Below are positions 44,911 through 57,224 of a stretch of DNA of 64,000 nt, piece by piece. The stretch spans positions 1-64,000 of the forward strand of contig QANY01005064.1 of assembly GCA_003255025.1 (NCBI GenBank). The letters run 5' to 3'. The DNA is from Datisca glomerata. Lineage: Eukaryota > Streptophyta > Magnoliopsida > Cucurbitales > Datiscaceae. A program made the position numbers and the translations under genes. Every line of letters starts with the position of its first letter. Positions within the stretch are counted from its first letter, which is position 1. Under the pieces are notes generated by a model. It saw nothing but the letters and a program-made list of their open reading frames with translations. It made no database searches and was not told the origin of the DNA.

Positions 44911-46805
44911 CCATGAACGGTTCGTGGAGGGAATATCAGAAAAAAAAATTTAATTAACTAATTTAATCAAATTAAATAATTTAAAATAAAATAACGTGCG
45001 ATTATGCATATAAGATATTAAACGAGAAGAGAATGTTAGAAACAATTTTTCACCTATATTTTGTATAGGAGAATCTCTGAACTGACAGAATTTCTTCGAG
45101 CGTTCTTCATGTTCTTCAAGTTTCGGGATCCGAATCACGTACTTGAACCCCAAGAACGATTTGTGAATTACGTCCACCAACAACCACCCGTTAATTTCAG
45201 AAATATATCTCACGAGAATTTTGTTTATAAATTTGAGTGTGATTTCTCAAAATGATTGAAGGAAAAAAGCGACTATTTTTCTTTCAATGCTTTCCCAGTC
45301 GGTGGAATCACTAGGGAGGGGAGTATACTTTTTTTCTCTGCATCTGATATGAGATCTGTATCTTTATCTCTCTCTCTGCAATCAAATTGGTATTAGGTAT
45401 TTATAAAATCTAATTTTGATATTTACAAATATACTCATATATTTTAAATTTTCAAAAATTCACCTCCATATATTTAAATTACCAAAAATCAGTATATCCC
45501 CGCAGTGTTAAAGTTGTATCAAAATTTGTCAATCCAATTGATAGATTTAATTGATCAATGTTAATTAATTAATTAATTGTTATTTACTAATTATCCAATA
45601 TTTAGAAAATAATAAATTAATTAATTTAATTACAAATAATCACACTTAACTAATTAAGTGACATCATCCATCACATATAGGTGTTGGAAATATGTCTTGC
45701 CACCAAAACATGTTTTGATCCAATTTACTTCGTTTCTCTATTCTTATTCTCATGAGCTATTTTTGAGACCGAATGAACCCACATGAATTAATCTAAGAAT
45801 TTAAATACCCTGTGAATTTATTTTCATAAATTCTCAACCTATTTAATCCTGACATCATACGACTCCACTATAGGTTCGATGCCGAATCAACTCTCGATTC
45901 ATGCGCGCTACATTTTCTATTAGCGTAAATAGAACCTTTTAATTTTCATGGTCCACAATATATTTTAACATAATACCCATCGTGAATATCAGTAACAAGA
46001 ACATAATGTAAAATTACCATTTTACCCCTATTGTTATTATTTTTTTAACTCATTTATTGACTGTGAATAAGAAATACATAATAGTGAATTGTCTCGTACA
46101 ATTCACAAGTTTTATTCAATGTCTCAATTCATTGAATATCTGACTAGATTAATTTTTCACACACTCATTAATAAAAACATAAGATGATATTGTTGCGTTC
46201 GCAATCCAATAATAAATTTCCATATATGTGAATCACGTAACTCCAACTTAATTGAATTACAATCCCAACAGTCCGTGTTATTGCCTACCAATTCGAACTC
46301 ACTCATTTGACATATCAAAGATTGCAACAAACTAAGTCAAGCTACGTATTCACCTCAAGATTAAAGTAATTATGAAAATACACTTAAGTTATAACAATTA
46401 GATTTAGATCTAGGTAAACGGTTTTAGACTCTAAACTAATTTGTTACCAGTCTATTCAACATGTTTATAATTTGTCTAAGTTAACCGTTTGAGTCTCCAC
46501 TCCCATGCCTTATGACTGACATCAATTAGTTCAATCTAATAGTCGTAATTGATTTTGATTGCTCAGTCGATCGTAAAACTGTGAATATCATTCTAAACTT
46601 TCTCAGAAGAGTTCGTCTGGAGATGCCTCTATCTTCACTCTTCGTTCTTTGATGAAAGTTCCAGGACTTGAGTAATTTATAAACACACATTAATTTAAAA
46701 TAAAACTTTCAATTCATTCATAAAAATTGAGTAATACTAATGCTGAGAAATAACTAAATACAAATAAATAGATATTACACGCTACTTTATGGACATATTC
46801 CAACA
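44911..46805 (-). repeat. 3' LTR of copia element B
   Basis: The right edge at 46805 is clear from the polypurine tract and the TGTTGG terminus. The left edge is uncertain by tens of bases because the partner LTR is missing. Confidence 0.6.
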
Positions 46806-46828
46806 ATCTCCCACTTGGACTAAAGTAG

Positions 46829-49800
46829 ATGTGTACAATCTCTTATCCCCAAACCCTCCAGATGACCATAAAAAACTTTATTGTTTATAGTCTTCGTGAA
46901 TGGATCTGCCAGGTTGTTGATCGTCAAAATATGCATAACCACAACGTGTCCACGCTAAACAATTTCTCTAATCAGATGATATTTACTATCTATGTGTTTG
47001 GATCTCTTATGACTTCTAGGTTCCTTAGAATTAGCTACAGCCCCACTATTATCACAATAAAGTGTCGTGGACTTGTCAGCGTTTGGAACAGCTTTTAGCG
47101 TCTTCAAGGATTTCCTAAGTCATACAACCTCCTTTGCAGCTTCATAAGCTGCCACATATTCAGCTTACATGATTTAATTAGCAATGCAAGATTACTTGAT
47201 ACTTCTCTATACAATTGCTTCACCGTTCAAGATGAACGCCGATCCTGAAGTGGACCTCCTAAAATCCTTCTCTGCATGGAAATCAGAATCAATATACCCC
47301 ATCATATTCAGGTCAGTACCTAAATAAAAAAGCATGTAGTTCCTTATTCTCCTCAAATACTTAAGGACATGCTTGACGACATTACAATGCTCGGTTCTAT
47401 GATTAGATTGGAAACGAATCACCAAGCAGCAAATGTCTGGCCTAGTGCAAAACATCGCATATATGATACTTCCTATGGTTGAAGTATAGGGAATCTTTAT
47501 CATGTTTTCCTTTTCTTGAAGAGTCTTGGGAGACTGCTCCTTGGAGAGGCTGACTCTATGTCTAAAAGGAAGAAATCCTTTCTTGGAGTTTTACATATTG
47601 AAGTGATTCAACACCTTATCAATATAAAATGATTGAGACAATGTCAATTGTCTGTTCTTCCTATCTCGAAAGATCTGAATACCTAAAACAAATTGCATTG
47701 CAGGCCAAATCTTGATATCAGATTATTTTCCTACATCATTCCCAATGAGTATAGTATCATCTACGTACAAGACTAAAAAATCACATTTCCTTCTTGTATC
47801 GGCTTATACACACAAGGCTCATCCACTAACTGTTCAAAACCATAGTTCTTAACAGTTCCGTTGAATATAATATTCCACGACCGTGACGCCTACTTAAGTC
47901 CATAAATGGACTTCTGCAGTTCGTAAACTTTACCATCTTGGAATTTCTCTCCATGAACCCGTCTGGTTGTGCTATATTAATGCATTCATCAAGATTGCTA
48001 TTTAGAAAAGAAGTCTTGATGTCCATTTGTCAAATTTCATAATCAAGAGCAGCAGCAATGGATAAAAGAATTTGGATGGATTTAAGCAAGGCCATCGGCC
48101 AGAAGGTATCCTCATAGTCTGTTCATTTCTTTTAGGTGTACCCATTGGCTACTAGCCCAGCTTTGAATGTTTCTACATTCCCATCAAACCTCCTTTCTTC
48201 TTATAGATCCATTTGAATCCTACATGTTTTACCCCTTCAGGAGGATCTGCAAGCTTCCAGACTCCGTTCGTGTACATCGAATGTATCTCAATGTTCATGA
48301 CTTCTTGTCATAAGTTTGCTTCAGGACCATCCATGACCTTTGAGTATGAGACATGTTCATCAATGTCTTTATCTAACACAGATGTCAAAGCTTCTCCATA
48401 TGACATATACCACTCAAATTGCCTCACAACCCTCCCACTACGTCGAGGCTCCATAGGCTCTGGCTCTTGTCGTCGTTCTTCCATTATTGAATCAGAAATA
48501 ATTTCTGATTGGGGAGTCAGTATCCTCCCACTCAATAATTCCTCTAGCACAATTGTGCTTCTCGGGTATACATTTTTAATGTAATCTTCTTCAAGAAAAT
48601 GAGCATTTGTGCTAACGAATGTTTTTTTGTTAGTCGTACAATAGAAGATGTCCCCCTTCGTTTCTTTAGGATATCCTACGAACATGCATAATTCTGAACA
48701 ACGGGCTTACTTGCTTGTCTTCTGTTTTAGAACATGTGCTTGACATCCCCATATTTTAAAATTCTTAAAAGATGGCTTTCATCCATACCATCTTTCATAC
48801 AGTGTACTCGACACTGTCTTCGACGGAACTTGGTTCAGAATATATGTGGTTGTTTCCAAGGCATATCTTCAGAAGGATTCTAGGAGGGATAATTAACTCA
48901 TTATGGATCTAACCATATCCATCAGAGTTCGATTCATTCTCTCTGACACACCATTCTGCTGTGGCCTACCAGGTGTTGTAAGCAGAGAAAGAATACCTTA
49001 TTCCTTAAAAAAGTTTTTGAACTCTCCTAGCAAGTACTCTCCACCACGATCGGATCGTAATGTTTTGATTTATTTTTCTAGTTGCTTTTCAACCAAGGCC
49101 TTATAATCTTTGAACTTCTCTAAGGTTTTAGACTTTTGACGCATTAGATAAACATGACCAAAATGTGAGTAGTCAACATTGAAGGTTACAAAATATTCAT
49201 AACCTCCTCTTGCTTTGATGTCCAATGGCCCACGTACATCACTATGTATGGGTTCAAGGCATTGAGTGACTCTTTCACCGTTTGCTGAAAAAGGCATCTT
49301 GGTCATTTTGCCTTCAATTCAAGATTTGTAAGTGGGTAGTGATCACACACTTAAAGTTTACAAAGGACCATCCCCACAACTGTCTTAATCCTATCCATGA
49401 TAATATGTCCAAGGCGTAAGTACCACAAATAGGTTAGATCGGTTGAGTCATACTTCAACATTAAACTATCCTTTTGTCAATCATTTTTTACTTCAGTGTC
49501 ACATATTATTGGATTTATTGGTTTTACGTGAAACAATTTATTAAATATGTGTGCAACAATAATTAGGCATTCATTTCTAAAAATACCTATATTTATCAAT
49601 GAATTTAAGATCAAATCCTTGCTCAATTAATGCACCAATAGAAATAAGGTTCTTCCTAAAAACTGGGATTTAATAAACAACACGTAAAAAGCAGATAACT
49701 GCTATCAAGTTCCAACTAATACAACCAATACTAGTGCTCTCCCCATACGGACGATGAACTCGACCAAGAAATATACTAGAGATAATCCATGCAGTTGCAT

Positions 49801-50467
49801 ATCCAATGGTTATCGACTTCACAGTGATGACACTTGTCTCACAAAATTTCCACTTTGTAGTGCCTTTATCATTTGAAACTTTTAAGTTCTGCTTCTTAGC
49901 CTTATTCAGACCTCCTATCGTGGCGTCAGAGGTGGAAGGTTTACTTTCAGTAAAGTTTGCCTCTCCAGTATTCCTTTTTCCCTTTAGAAACAAAGTCTCA
50001 GCGGCTTGCAACTCCTTAATAATCTCAGGAAGCGAGTACCTTAACTTATTCATCAAATAATTAAGTTTGAAGTTCTCAAAGGTATCGTGCAGAGTCTCTA
50101 GGATCATATCCATCTGAGTCTCGCCATCAACCTCAGCACCCATGATCTCCATCTCATTCAGATAACTAGTGATCAATATCATATGTTCTTTGACAAGAGT
50201 TGCAGGGTTTATCCTACAGTTCAAAAGGTTTTGCACAACTGCCTGTTTGGCTTAACGACCTTGATCTTTGAATATTTCGGTGATGTTCAACATGATATCA
50301 ATGGTGATTTCCAAATTCTGATGTTGTTGTTGTTGTAACACATTGCTAACAGAAGTCAAGATGTAATATCTGACTATTTCATCAGAACGTAGCCAAGAAG
50401 TATAAACATCTTTTTTCTCTTGAGTCGATTCACTAAAAGGCTCAAAGGAACAAGGGGTGGTGAGCAT
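46829..50467 (-). pseudogene. Gag-pol of copia element B, broken
   Basis: Minus-strand order: gag (50467-50252 and 50236-49670, with UBN2-type NLLNCRINPATLVKEHM and LPEIIKELQAAETLFLKGKR), integrase (49306-48900, with MTKMPFSANGERVTQCLEPI and HSDVRGPLDIKARGGYEYF), and integrase tail to reverse transcriptase (48685-47640). RNase H follows (47503-46829, with SDFHAEKDFRRSTSGSAFIL and a CDNSGAVANSKEPRSHKR-like stretch near 47060). Several frameshifts and stops; not active. Confidence 0.88.
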
Positions 50468-51117
50468 GAACTTGTGCTTTTTAATCGTCAGTACAATATC
50501 AAGATTGTGTTTCCAATCATCGTAATTATCACTAGTTAATATTATTCACATTTAAGATAGTTGAGAATGGAGATATTGATATGATTATTGAAAAGAATAA
50601 ATAAAGCGGTGTAAATAAACGCTCAATCATTTAGGAAAGTATGATGCATGATACAACTACTTAAATATTTAAAAATCCATTAAAAATATTTTCTCCATGA
50701 TGTTACGATAAAAAAACAATAGCTGGTCTCATCGAGGAGTGAAATCCAAACTGTCTCCTATTATAAAAAGATAACATTGATTATTATCATTTGAATTTAA
50801 AATTTTAAAAGATAAAAAGATAAACGAGATAATTATCTTTGAATTCAAAATTCAAAAGATATAAGATAAAATAGATAATTATTTTTTAAATTTTAATGAT
50901 CTTTTATTTATTTAAAATTCAAAATTCAAAATTCAAAATTTTAAAAGATAAAAAGATAAGATAATGGTTATCGTGAAATATCACAGGGTTTCCTAAGCTC
51001 TAATGGTTATTATCTAGGGTTTCACAACCCATAGTCACCATGAAGGGCACGACAGTAGATAGCGGCAATGACGACGCTTGAACAGTATCGTCGGCTGCCG
51101 GAATAGTGATTCCGGCG

Positions 51118-51427
51118 TGACCACAAGAAATCACCAAATGACTACGACTGATTGGCGGCTGAATGAGACAGACGAGAAATGAGGATAACCATTCCCCTCC
51201 CTTTCTATTATTATTTTAATTAACTCATGCAATTTAGGAAACCTATATAAGATCAATTTATTAAATGAAAAACAGACATTCGATACAACCTAGAACATTT
51301 ACTCCTTACATGATCTTATTCTTTAAATCTCTCTCTCCCTCTCTCATTAATACTGTATAAATCCTTTACACAATCCTTATCAATACTTTCCCGTTTGATC
51401 TCTGATCAGCAGAAAAAATCCTTTACA
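51118..51427 (+). repeat. 5' LTR of the gypsy element (start approximate)
   Basis: Ends CTTTACA immediately before the primer-binding-site-like sequence. A TATA-like CCTATATAAG lies near 51241. The start is set at TG in CGTGACCACAAG but could be further left. Confidence 0.6.
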
Positions 51428-51682
51428 TTTTGGTACTGTCATTGAGAATGGAAGAAACCTCAAAGATACCCTCTAGAAAACCAAACCATGCCTCGATCCA
51501 TATCGAACATTGCCCTTAACAAAGAAAACAAGAACAATGATGAATAAGCTAATCGCCATGCTCCCCTAGCTGAGATGCTTTAGGCTATCCTAAGCCGAAT
51601 ACAAGAGATAGAACAGCTGAGATGCGGAAACGCTACACAATACGTGGCAGACGATGCAAGAAAAAAATTGATGCATTGTAAC

Positions 51683-52110
51683 TAGGGGCGTTCACGGTTT
51701 GGTTCGGTCAATTTTTTGGTGAAAAATTGAACCGAACGATTGCCGAAGCGAATCGTTCATGCCAAAAGAACCGAATAGAACCAAACCGTGAGTTTCGGTT
51801 CAGTTTGGTTCTTCGATTCAGTATTATTAATTAAAAATAATTTTTAAATGATATTATTGAAAAAAAAATAATATAAAATTTAAGTTTTGTTACGGTTCGG
51901 TTCGGTACGGTTTTATAAGAAATTATATATAAAAATTAAAAAAAAATATGAATTTAATGTTTCATCTTGGTTTGGTCGATTTGAAAACCACCAAAATCCG
52001 AACCGAACCAAAACTTTGATATTCTCATTTTTTCCGAATCAAACTAAATACATATAAAGAACTGTCTGAACCGGTCATTTTCGGTTCAGGGCAAATTTGA
52101 ACACCTTTAA
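51683..52110. mobile_element. CGGTTCGGTT-type dispersed element (copy 4, best preserved)
   Basis: About 428 bp, nested in the leader/gag region of the gypsy element. It starts TAGGGGCGTTCACGGTTTGG and ends GAACACCTTTAA, whose complement TTAAAGGTGTTC matches the start. Inside are opposed GGTTCGGTTCGG and CCGAACCGAACC motifs, so the element can fold end to end. No ORF. Confidence 0.7.
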
Positions 52111-52237
52111 TTGCATCAGGACCTCGCATAGACACTCGTAGAAGTAGTCAGCACACTAACCATGAAGAAAGGGAGAACCTCCAAGAAGGGGCGGACACGA
52201 AGTCAGACGAGAATGAGACAATAAGAACAGTAGGGAC

Positions 52238-53340
52238 GTGCAAAATAAAAACGGGGAAGTTCAATCCGAGAAACACGAAAAGGAGGAGGTGGGAGAAATT
52301 CGCCAACCAAAAGTCATGACGGAAGCAACCATGGAGGATTTGATGGAAAGAAAGATGATGGAACTAAGAAAACTGGGAAACACGGGAAAACCTGACCTGG
52401 AATCACTCACAAGAACTCCATTAAGTCATGAAATCTTGGCCGCCCCAATTTTAAGGAAGTTCGTGGCACCTAAATTTACATGTTATACCAACATGAAGAC
52501 GCTTTGATGTGCAGGTTCCCCACAAGAAAGCAGAATCAGAGAATGGAAAAAAAAAGTGAGCGGGGAGACAGTAAACGAAATAAAACTGATACTCGAAGGA
52601 GATACGCGAATGATATCCATCCTAGAGACAAAGTTTGCACCCTGTTGATTGTCTCAATAAACCAAGTCTATGAGATGATAAAAGATAAACATTGGTTGAA
52701 AAGGCCGGCCCCACTTACAAAGTAACCAAACCACAACGGGCATTTCATGTAGGATTGCTTTAACTGAAGGATTATGTGGAGAAACTGGTGAAATAATGAT
52801 ACCTTAACCAATTTATGAAAAGAGAAGAACCAAAGTGGGAAGCTAAAGTGGAAGTCTGTGACGGAGAAAAAAGGGATAACGGGAAACAATGGCTCCAAAT
52901 AGTCGACACCATCATTACATTAACTGAATATGAGGGGAATACTAGGAAGGAAAGAAAAGTGTACAGCAAAAGACCACTATTGGAAGAAAGCTAGAAACCA
53001 GGAAATACCTCCAACGAAAGAGAGAATCCCCTCCTCTTTTTTACAACATGGACTTGGAGTATGATGGGCGCTACAACGAAACTCTTGTCATCTCAATACA
53101 AATAGGAAATTGTCTGCTGAGAAGGGTGCTAATTGACGAAGGGAGTGCCATCAATATTCTCCATCAGTCAACACTTGAAAAGATGTCTATTGGAGAACGA
53201 CAATTACAAGGTCCGCCGCAACCACTAGTTGGTTTCAACGGGTCTGTGAGCTACTCAAAAGGGCTTATCAACCTTTCAGTTAGTGTATAACCATTCAATT
53301 ACCTCACTGAGTTCATGGTACTGGACACGTCGTCTCCTTA
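52238..53340 (+). pseudogene. Gypsy gag and protease remnants
   Basis: Gag piece at 52238-52507 ends LSHEILAAPILRKFVAPKF, the usual gypsy gag motif. The protease piece at 53048-53290 has NETLVISIQIGNCLLRRVLI then DEGSAINILHQSTLEKM, where the catalytic D-[ST]-G is altered to DEG. A stop follows at 53290 and the frame continues for a further 50 bp. Confidence 0.75.
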
Positions 53341-53606
53341 CAATGCTATTTTAGGAAGAACCTAGTTACAGAAGATTAAGGCAATGCCGTCCACCTACTA
53401 CCAAGTGCTGAAATATCCATTTCCTAAAGGAATTAAAAATATAAGAGAGGACCCAAGTGCCGCTCGGATCTTCACAATAACCGCATTAGAATCAATAAGG
53501 AAACATAAAACAGGAAAATGGAAGAGAAGCTAGTCATTGGTGATGAACAATAGCAATCACAAGAGGATGCGTAGGTGGGCTCGAGGTACGAAGCAAGAGA
53601 GGAAAC

Positions 53607-53957
53607 CGAACCTATTTAGTTAGATGAAAAACATAAAAAATGACAAATATTGGAGCCCACCTGGTGGAAAAGGAAAAGTTAACTGACTTTCTACGGAGAA
53701 ACAATGATATTTTTGTAACCATCGCTAAGAAGATACCAGGTATATCAAAAAATATAATATGTCATAAACTGAATACTGAACCTATTTAGTTAAATGAAAA
53801 ACACAAAAAATGACAAATATTGGAGCCCAGCTAGTGGAAACAGAAAAGGAAAGGTTAACTGACTTTCTACGGAGAAACAATGATATTTTTGTAACCACCG
53901 CTCAGAAGATACCAAGTATATCAGAAAATATAATATGTCATAAACTGAATACTGAAC
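53607..53957 (+). repeat. Internal tandem duplication in the gypsy element, about 173-bp period
   Basis: The block from CCTATTTAGTTARATGAAAA to CATAAACTGAATACTGAA occurs twice, at about 53607-53779 and 53780-53957. The copies differ by a small insertion (AACAGAAAAGG) and a few substitutions. It lies just before the reverse transcriptase. Confidence 0.9.
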
Positions 53958-53959
53958 CT

Positions 53960-55660
53960 TCTGTCAAACTAGTGAAGTAGTGAAAAAGAAGTTTCGCACT
54001 AGAAAGAAACAAGCCCATCAAAGAAGAAGTTGACAAACTGCTAAAAACGGATTTCATCAGGGAAGTAAATTACCAAGAGTGGCTCGCTACGTTGTCATGG
54101 TAAAAAAGAAAACTGAAAATGGAGGATTTGAGTAGACTTCACAGATCTAAACAAGGCCTTCCCAAAATATGATATCCGTTACCCAGAATAGATAAGATGA
54201 TAGACGCTACCTCAGGACACGAACTTATGAGCTTCATGAGCGCCCTTTCAGGATACAACTAGGTGAAAATGTTCTAACATGACCAAGAAATATGTCTTTC
54301 ATAACTAAACATGATACATTTTGTTATAAGATAGTGTCTTTTAGTTTAAAAAATGCAGGTGTAACTTAGCAAATGTTGGTAAATAAAATATTTCGAGAAC
54401 ATATTGAGAAAACCATGGAAGTTTACGTGGATGACATGATGGTGAAGAGTTGTGAGTGGAAAGATCACATTAAGAACCTTGATGAGACCTTTTCCATCCT
54501 GAGGAAAAGTTCGATGAAGGTGAATCCTGAAAAATGCACCTTTGGAGTGACAGCCGAAAAATTCCTCAGTCACTTGATTACACAACGGGGAATTAAGGTA
54601 AACCTGGATCAAATGAAAATCATAATGGAAATGAAGTCCCAGCCAAACTAGAAAGAAATACAAGGCTTAACAGGAAGGTTGGCAACATTGAATAGATTTC
54701 TTTCAAGATCAACTAACAAGTGTAAACCATTCTTTACAAAGTGGAGGAAGAATTCAACATAATGATGGGATGAAGAGTATGAGGAGGCTCTTAGCAAGAT
54801 AAATGAATATTTGAAAACTCCACCGTTATTATCAAAACCAAAGTCGGGGGACCCTTTATACTTATACATAGATGTCTCACAGATCGCGTCAGCGCTGTTC
54901 TAATCAGAGAAGAAGAAAGAAAACAAAAGCTGGTTCACTTCATCAGTAAAAGTCTGGTAACAGCCAAAACCCGTTACAAAAGGATGGAAAAGTTGATACT
55001 GACCATTGTGGTAGACGCAAGGAAACTAATGCCCTAATTTCAGGCACATATAATAAATGTGCTGACGGACTCACCAATTAGAAGTCTTTTGCATTCACTT
55101 GAAATAAGTGGAAGAATGGCAAAGTGGGTAATTGAGTTAAGCCAATACGAGATCCACTACGAGCCAAGAACATCAATTAAAGGGCAAGCCTTGGCCGATT
55201 TTATGGCAGACTTTACAGTTGACACCAAAGAGGAAGTAGAAAGATGACAACAAGCAATTGGAAGCGGGATGCGGGAGTTATATGTTGACGGAGCCTCAAA
55301 CAATAAGGGAGACAGAGATGGAGTGGTGTTGCAGACTTCATTTGGTGAAACACTCGAACACTCCATCTCATTTGGGTTTAACGCCTCAAACAATGAAGCC
55401 GTGCTCTGATAGTGCGACAAGTATCAACGATTTGCTCCCGTGATAAAGTTGGCACAAGAGAACTCAACACCATGATAAGACCTTAGCCATTCATGTAATG
55501 AGATCTAGACATCGTCAGGCCACTCCCTATGGCACCCGCTCAGAAACGCTTCTTGCTGGTTGCCATAGACTACTTCACCAAGTGGATTGAGGCAGAAGCC
55601 TTTGCTAGGATTTATGAAGAAGAAGTAAGGGGAAACCTGTGGCAGAATATAGTGTGCATA
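53960..55660 (+). pseudogene. Gypsy reverse transcriptase, two RNase H domains and truncated integrase
   Basis: Reverse transcriptase: VYVDDMMVKSCEWKDH at 54420-54467 keeps the YVDD box, and NPEKCTFGVTAEKFL follows. RNase H 1 region runs 54660-55240, ending RTSIKGQALADFMADF. A second, archaeal-type RNase H lies at 55270-55405: RELYVDGASNNKGDRDGVVL then GFNASNNEAVL. Integrase core starts at 55540: KRFLLVAIDYFTKWIEAEAF, and stops after EEEVRGNLWQNIVC where foreign sequence begins (about 55669). Many nonsense changes. Confidence 0.85.
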
Positions 55661-55668
55661 TGCACAAT

Positions 55669-56509
55669 TTGTAATACCCAAGTATTTAATAAAGGGTATT
55701 CTGTAATTCAAACCCCCACTCACACCTATGCACTCACATACACACTAAGCCAACCCCATTTGTCTCCCTCACACCCACGTGTTATCTCTCAACTATCTCC
55801 CTCCACTTTCTCATTTTCTTATCTCAAACAAACCCCTTGTAACCAACCACAACCTCTCTCTCCCCTTTTCTTTTAAAATTCATGAGCCTTCTCCTTATTT
55901 ACTGTCATCTTCTATCTTTTACAGTTTTCGTCTCTAACGAGCCCCATCTTTTTCACCTTCCCCTTCTTAATTTCAACTTGAGCAACCCTACGACATTGAT
56001 ATTGGTAAGCAATTTCTTGTTTCCTTCTTGTCTTCTTCTTTTCCTCTTTTCTATTCTTTAAACCTAGATTTATCTATCTAAATGTTGGAATAACCAAATC
56101 TGAAATTTTGTTTTAATTCCAACAATTTGTATCCTCTTTTATCTCTATTTTTTTAGCCAATTGCAACATCATCGTCGTTCCTAGTTTTCGGTAAGTTCCT
56201 TACTTCTCATTTCTATTTTCTTTTCTTTTCTTCTTCTATTGAATCTGAAGAGGCAAAAGGTAGATAATGAAAAGCTGCTTTACGGGAAAAATGTCAGCAG
56301 AAACGGGAAAAAACGCTCTCACATGAAAAACACGCCTCTCTCTTTTGATTTAAATAACATTATATATATATATATGTTTTTTATTTCCAAAGAAGTGTAG
56401 GTTTCTGAGAAAAGACAAGACGATCTTCGTAAAGGCGCAAGCAAATCGAATATCCTCATCATCAAACATCGATAAGTGAAACTTTATTGAGTGTAATGGG
56501 GGGGGGGGG
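55669..56509 (+). repeat. Sequence inserted in the gypsy integrase, possible LTR fragment of another element
   Basis: Starts TGTAATACCCAAGTATTTAA, the way many plant gypsy (Tekay/Del-type) LTRs begin, followed by Cys-free, pyrimidine-rich text without ORFs. No second end or target duplication could be set because the stretch runs into a G run with N. Confidence 0.3.
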
Positions 56510-56519
56510 NNNGGGGGGG
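56498..56519. other. G run interrupted by NNN (assembly uncertainty)
   Basis: About 12 G, three N at 56510-56512, then 7 G. Length is not reliable. Confidence 0.9.
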
Positions 56520-56859
56520 ATGAATAAGGAAAAAATCACCCTAAACATGTGTACAAAAGGGACGAATCATGAGGGGACGCGTGAATAATTAACATGGCAA
56601 GATTGGAGGTTAGACGAGAAAAGGAAAGTGGTTCAAACAGATGATGAAGTAAGCGTAAACGCAGCCGAGAATGCTAAACAGGAAGGAACGTGAGAACGAA
56701 AAGGAGTGTAGAAACGAGAAAAAAAGGATAAGAAGGAGAGCGGGAACAGACGAAAGGTATCCAAAATGACACTCACCTGGCTGTGATTGATTATGTAGCT
56801 GAATGATTTGGATGAGACATGATGGCAAGCCACCAAGTGGCTACGATTGATTGGCTCGA

Positions 56860-57148
56860 ACCACAAGAAATCACTAAGTGGATGAACGAGACAGTCGAAA
56901 AATGAGGATAATCATTCCCCTCTCTTTCTATTATAAATCAACTCATGCAAATTTAGGAAGCCTATATAAGGCCAATATCTAAAATGAAAAACAGACATTC
57001 AATACAACCGAGAACATTTACTCCTTATATTCTCTTATTCTTAAACTCTCTCTCTCCCTCTCTCATTAATACTTGTATAAAAATCCTTTACACAACCCCT
57101 ATCAATACTTTCCTCTTTGATCCCTAATCAACGGAAAAATCATTTACA
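56860..57148 (+). repeat. 3' LTR of the gypsy element (start approximate)
   Basis: Matches 51121-51427 from ACCACAAGAAATCAC to ATTTACA with small indels. It probably starts further left, since related TGATTGATTA/CCAAGTGGCTACGATTGA motifs begin near 56780. Confidence 0.65.
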
Positions 57149-57224
57149 ATAATAATCATCATTCTCTCATCAATTTGAATTAACATGGTCATTATAAATT
57201 TTTCAAACCAACCTGCCAATAACA

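Larger units (their letters stand above)
44911..51117 (-). mobile_element. Ty1/copia LTR retrotransposon B, lacking its 5' LTR
   Basis: A relative of element A in the same orientation. Its 3' LTR (about 44911-46805) begins TGTTGGAATATGTCC on the minus strand, preceded by polypurine tract CCAAGTGGGAGAT. Gag-pol fragments follow to about 50520, then part of a leader with several TTCAAAATTCAAAATT repeats. At about 51117 the element stops where a gypsy LTR begins, and no second copia LTR is found beyond the gypsy element. The left LTR boundary is estimated by comparison with element A (CGTGGAGG shared just inside). Confidence 0.8.
51118..57148 (+). mobile_element. Ty3/gypsy retrotransposon, Tat lineage, decayed
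   Basis: Direct repeats at about 51118-51427 and up to 57148 share GAAATGAGGATAACCATTCC-like text, AACTCATGCAA, CCTATATAAG, GAAAAACAGACATTC and TCTCTCTCTCCCTCTCTCAT. Directly after the first is TTTGGTACTGTCATTGAGAA, a degenerate Tat-type primer-binding site. Inside are gag (52238-52725), protease, reverse transcriptase, RNase H, a second archaeal-type RNase H, and a truncated integrase. The order reverse transcriptase, RNase H, integrase is gypsy-type; the second RNase H marks the Tat group. It is riddled with stops. No target duplication was found. Confidence 0.85.
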
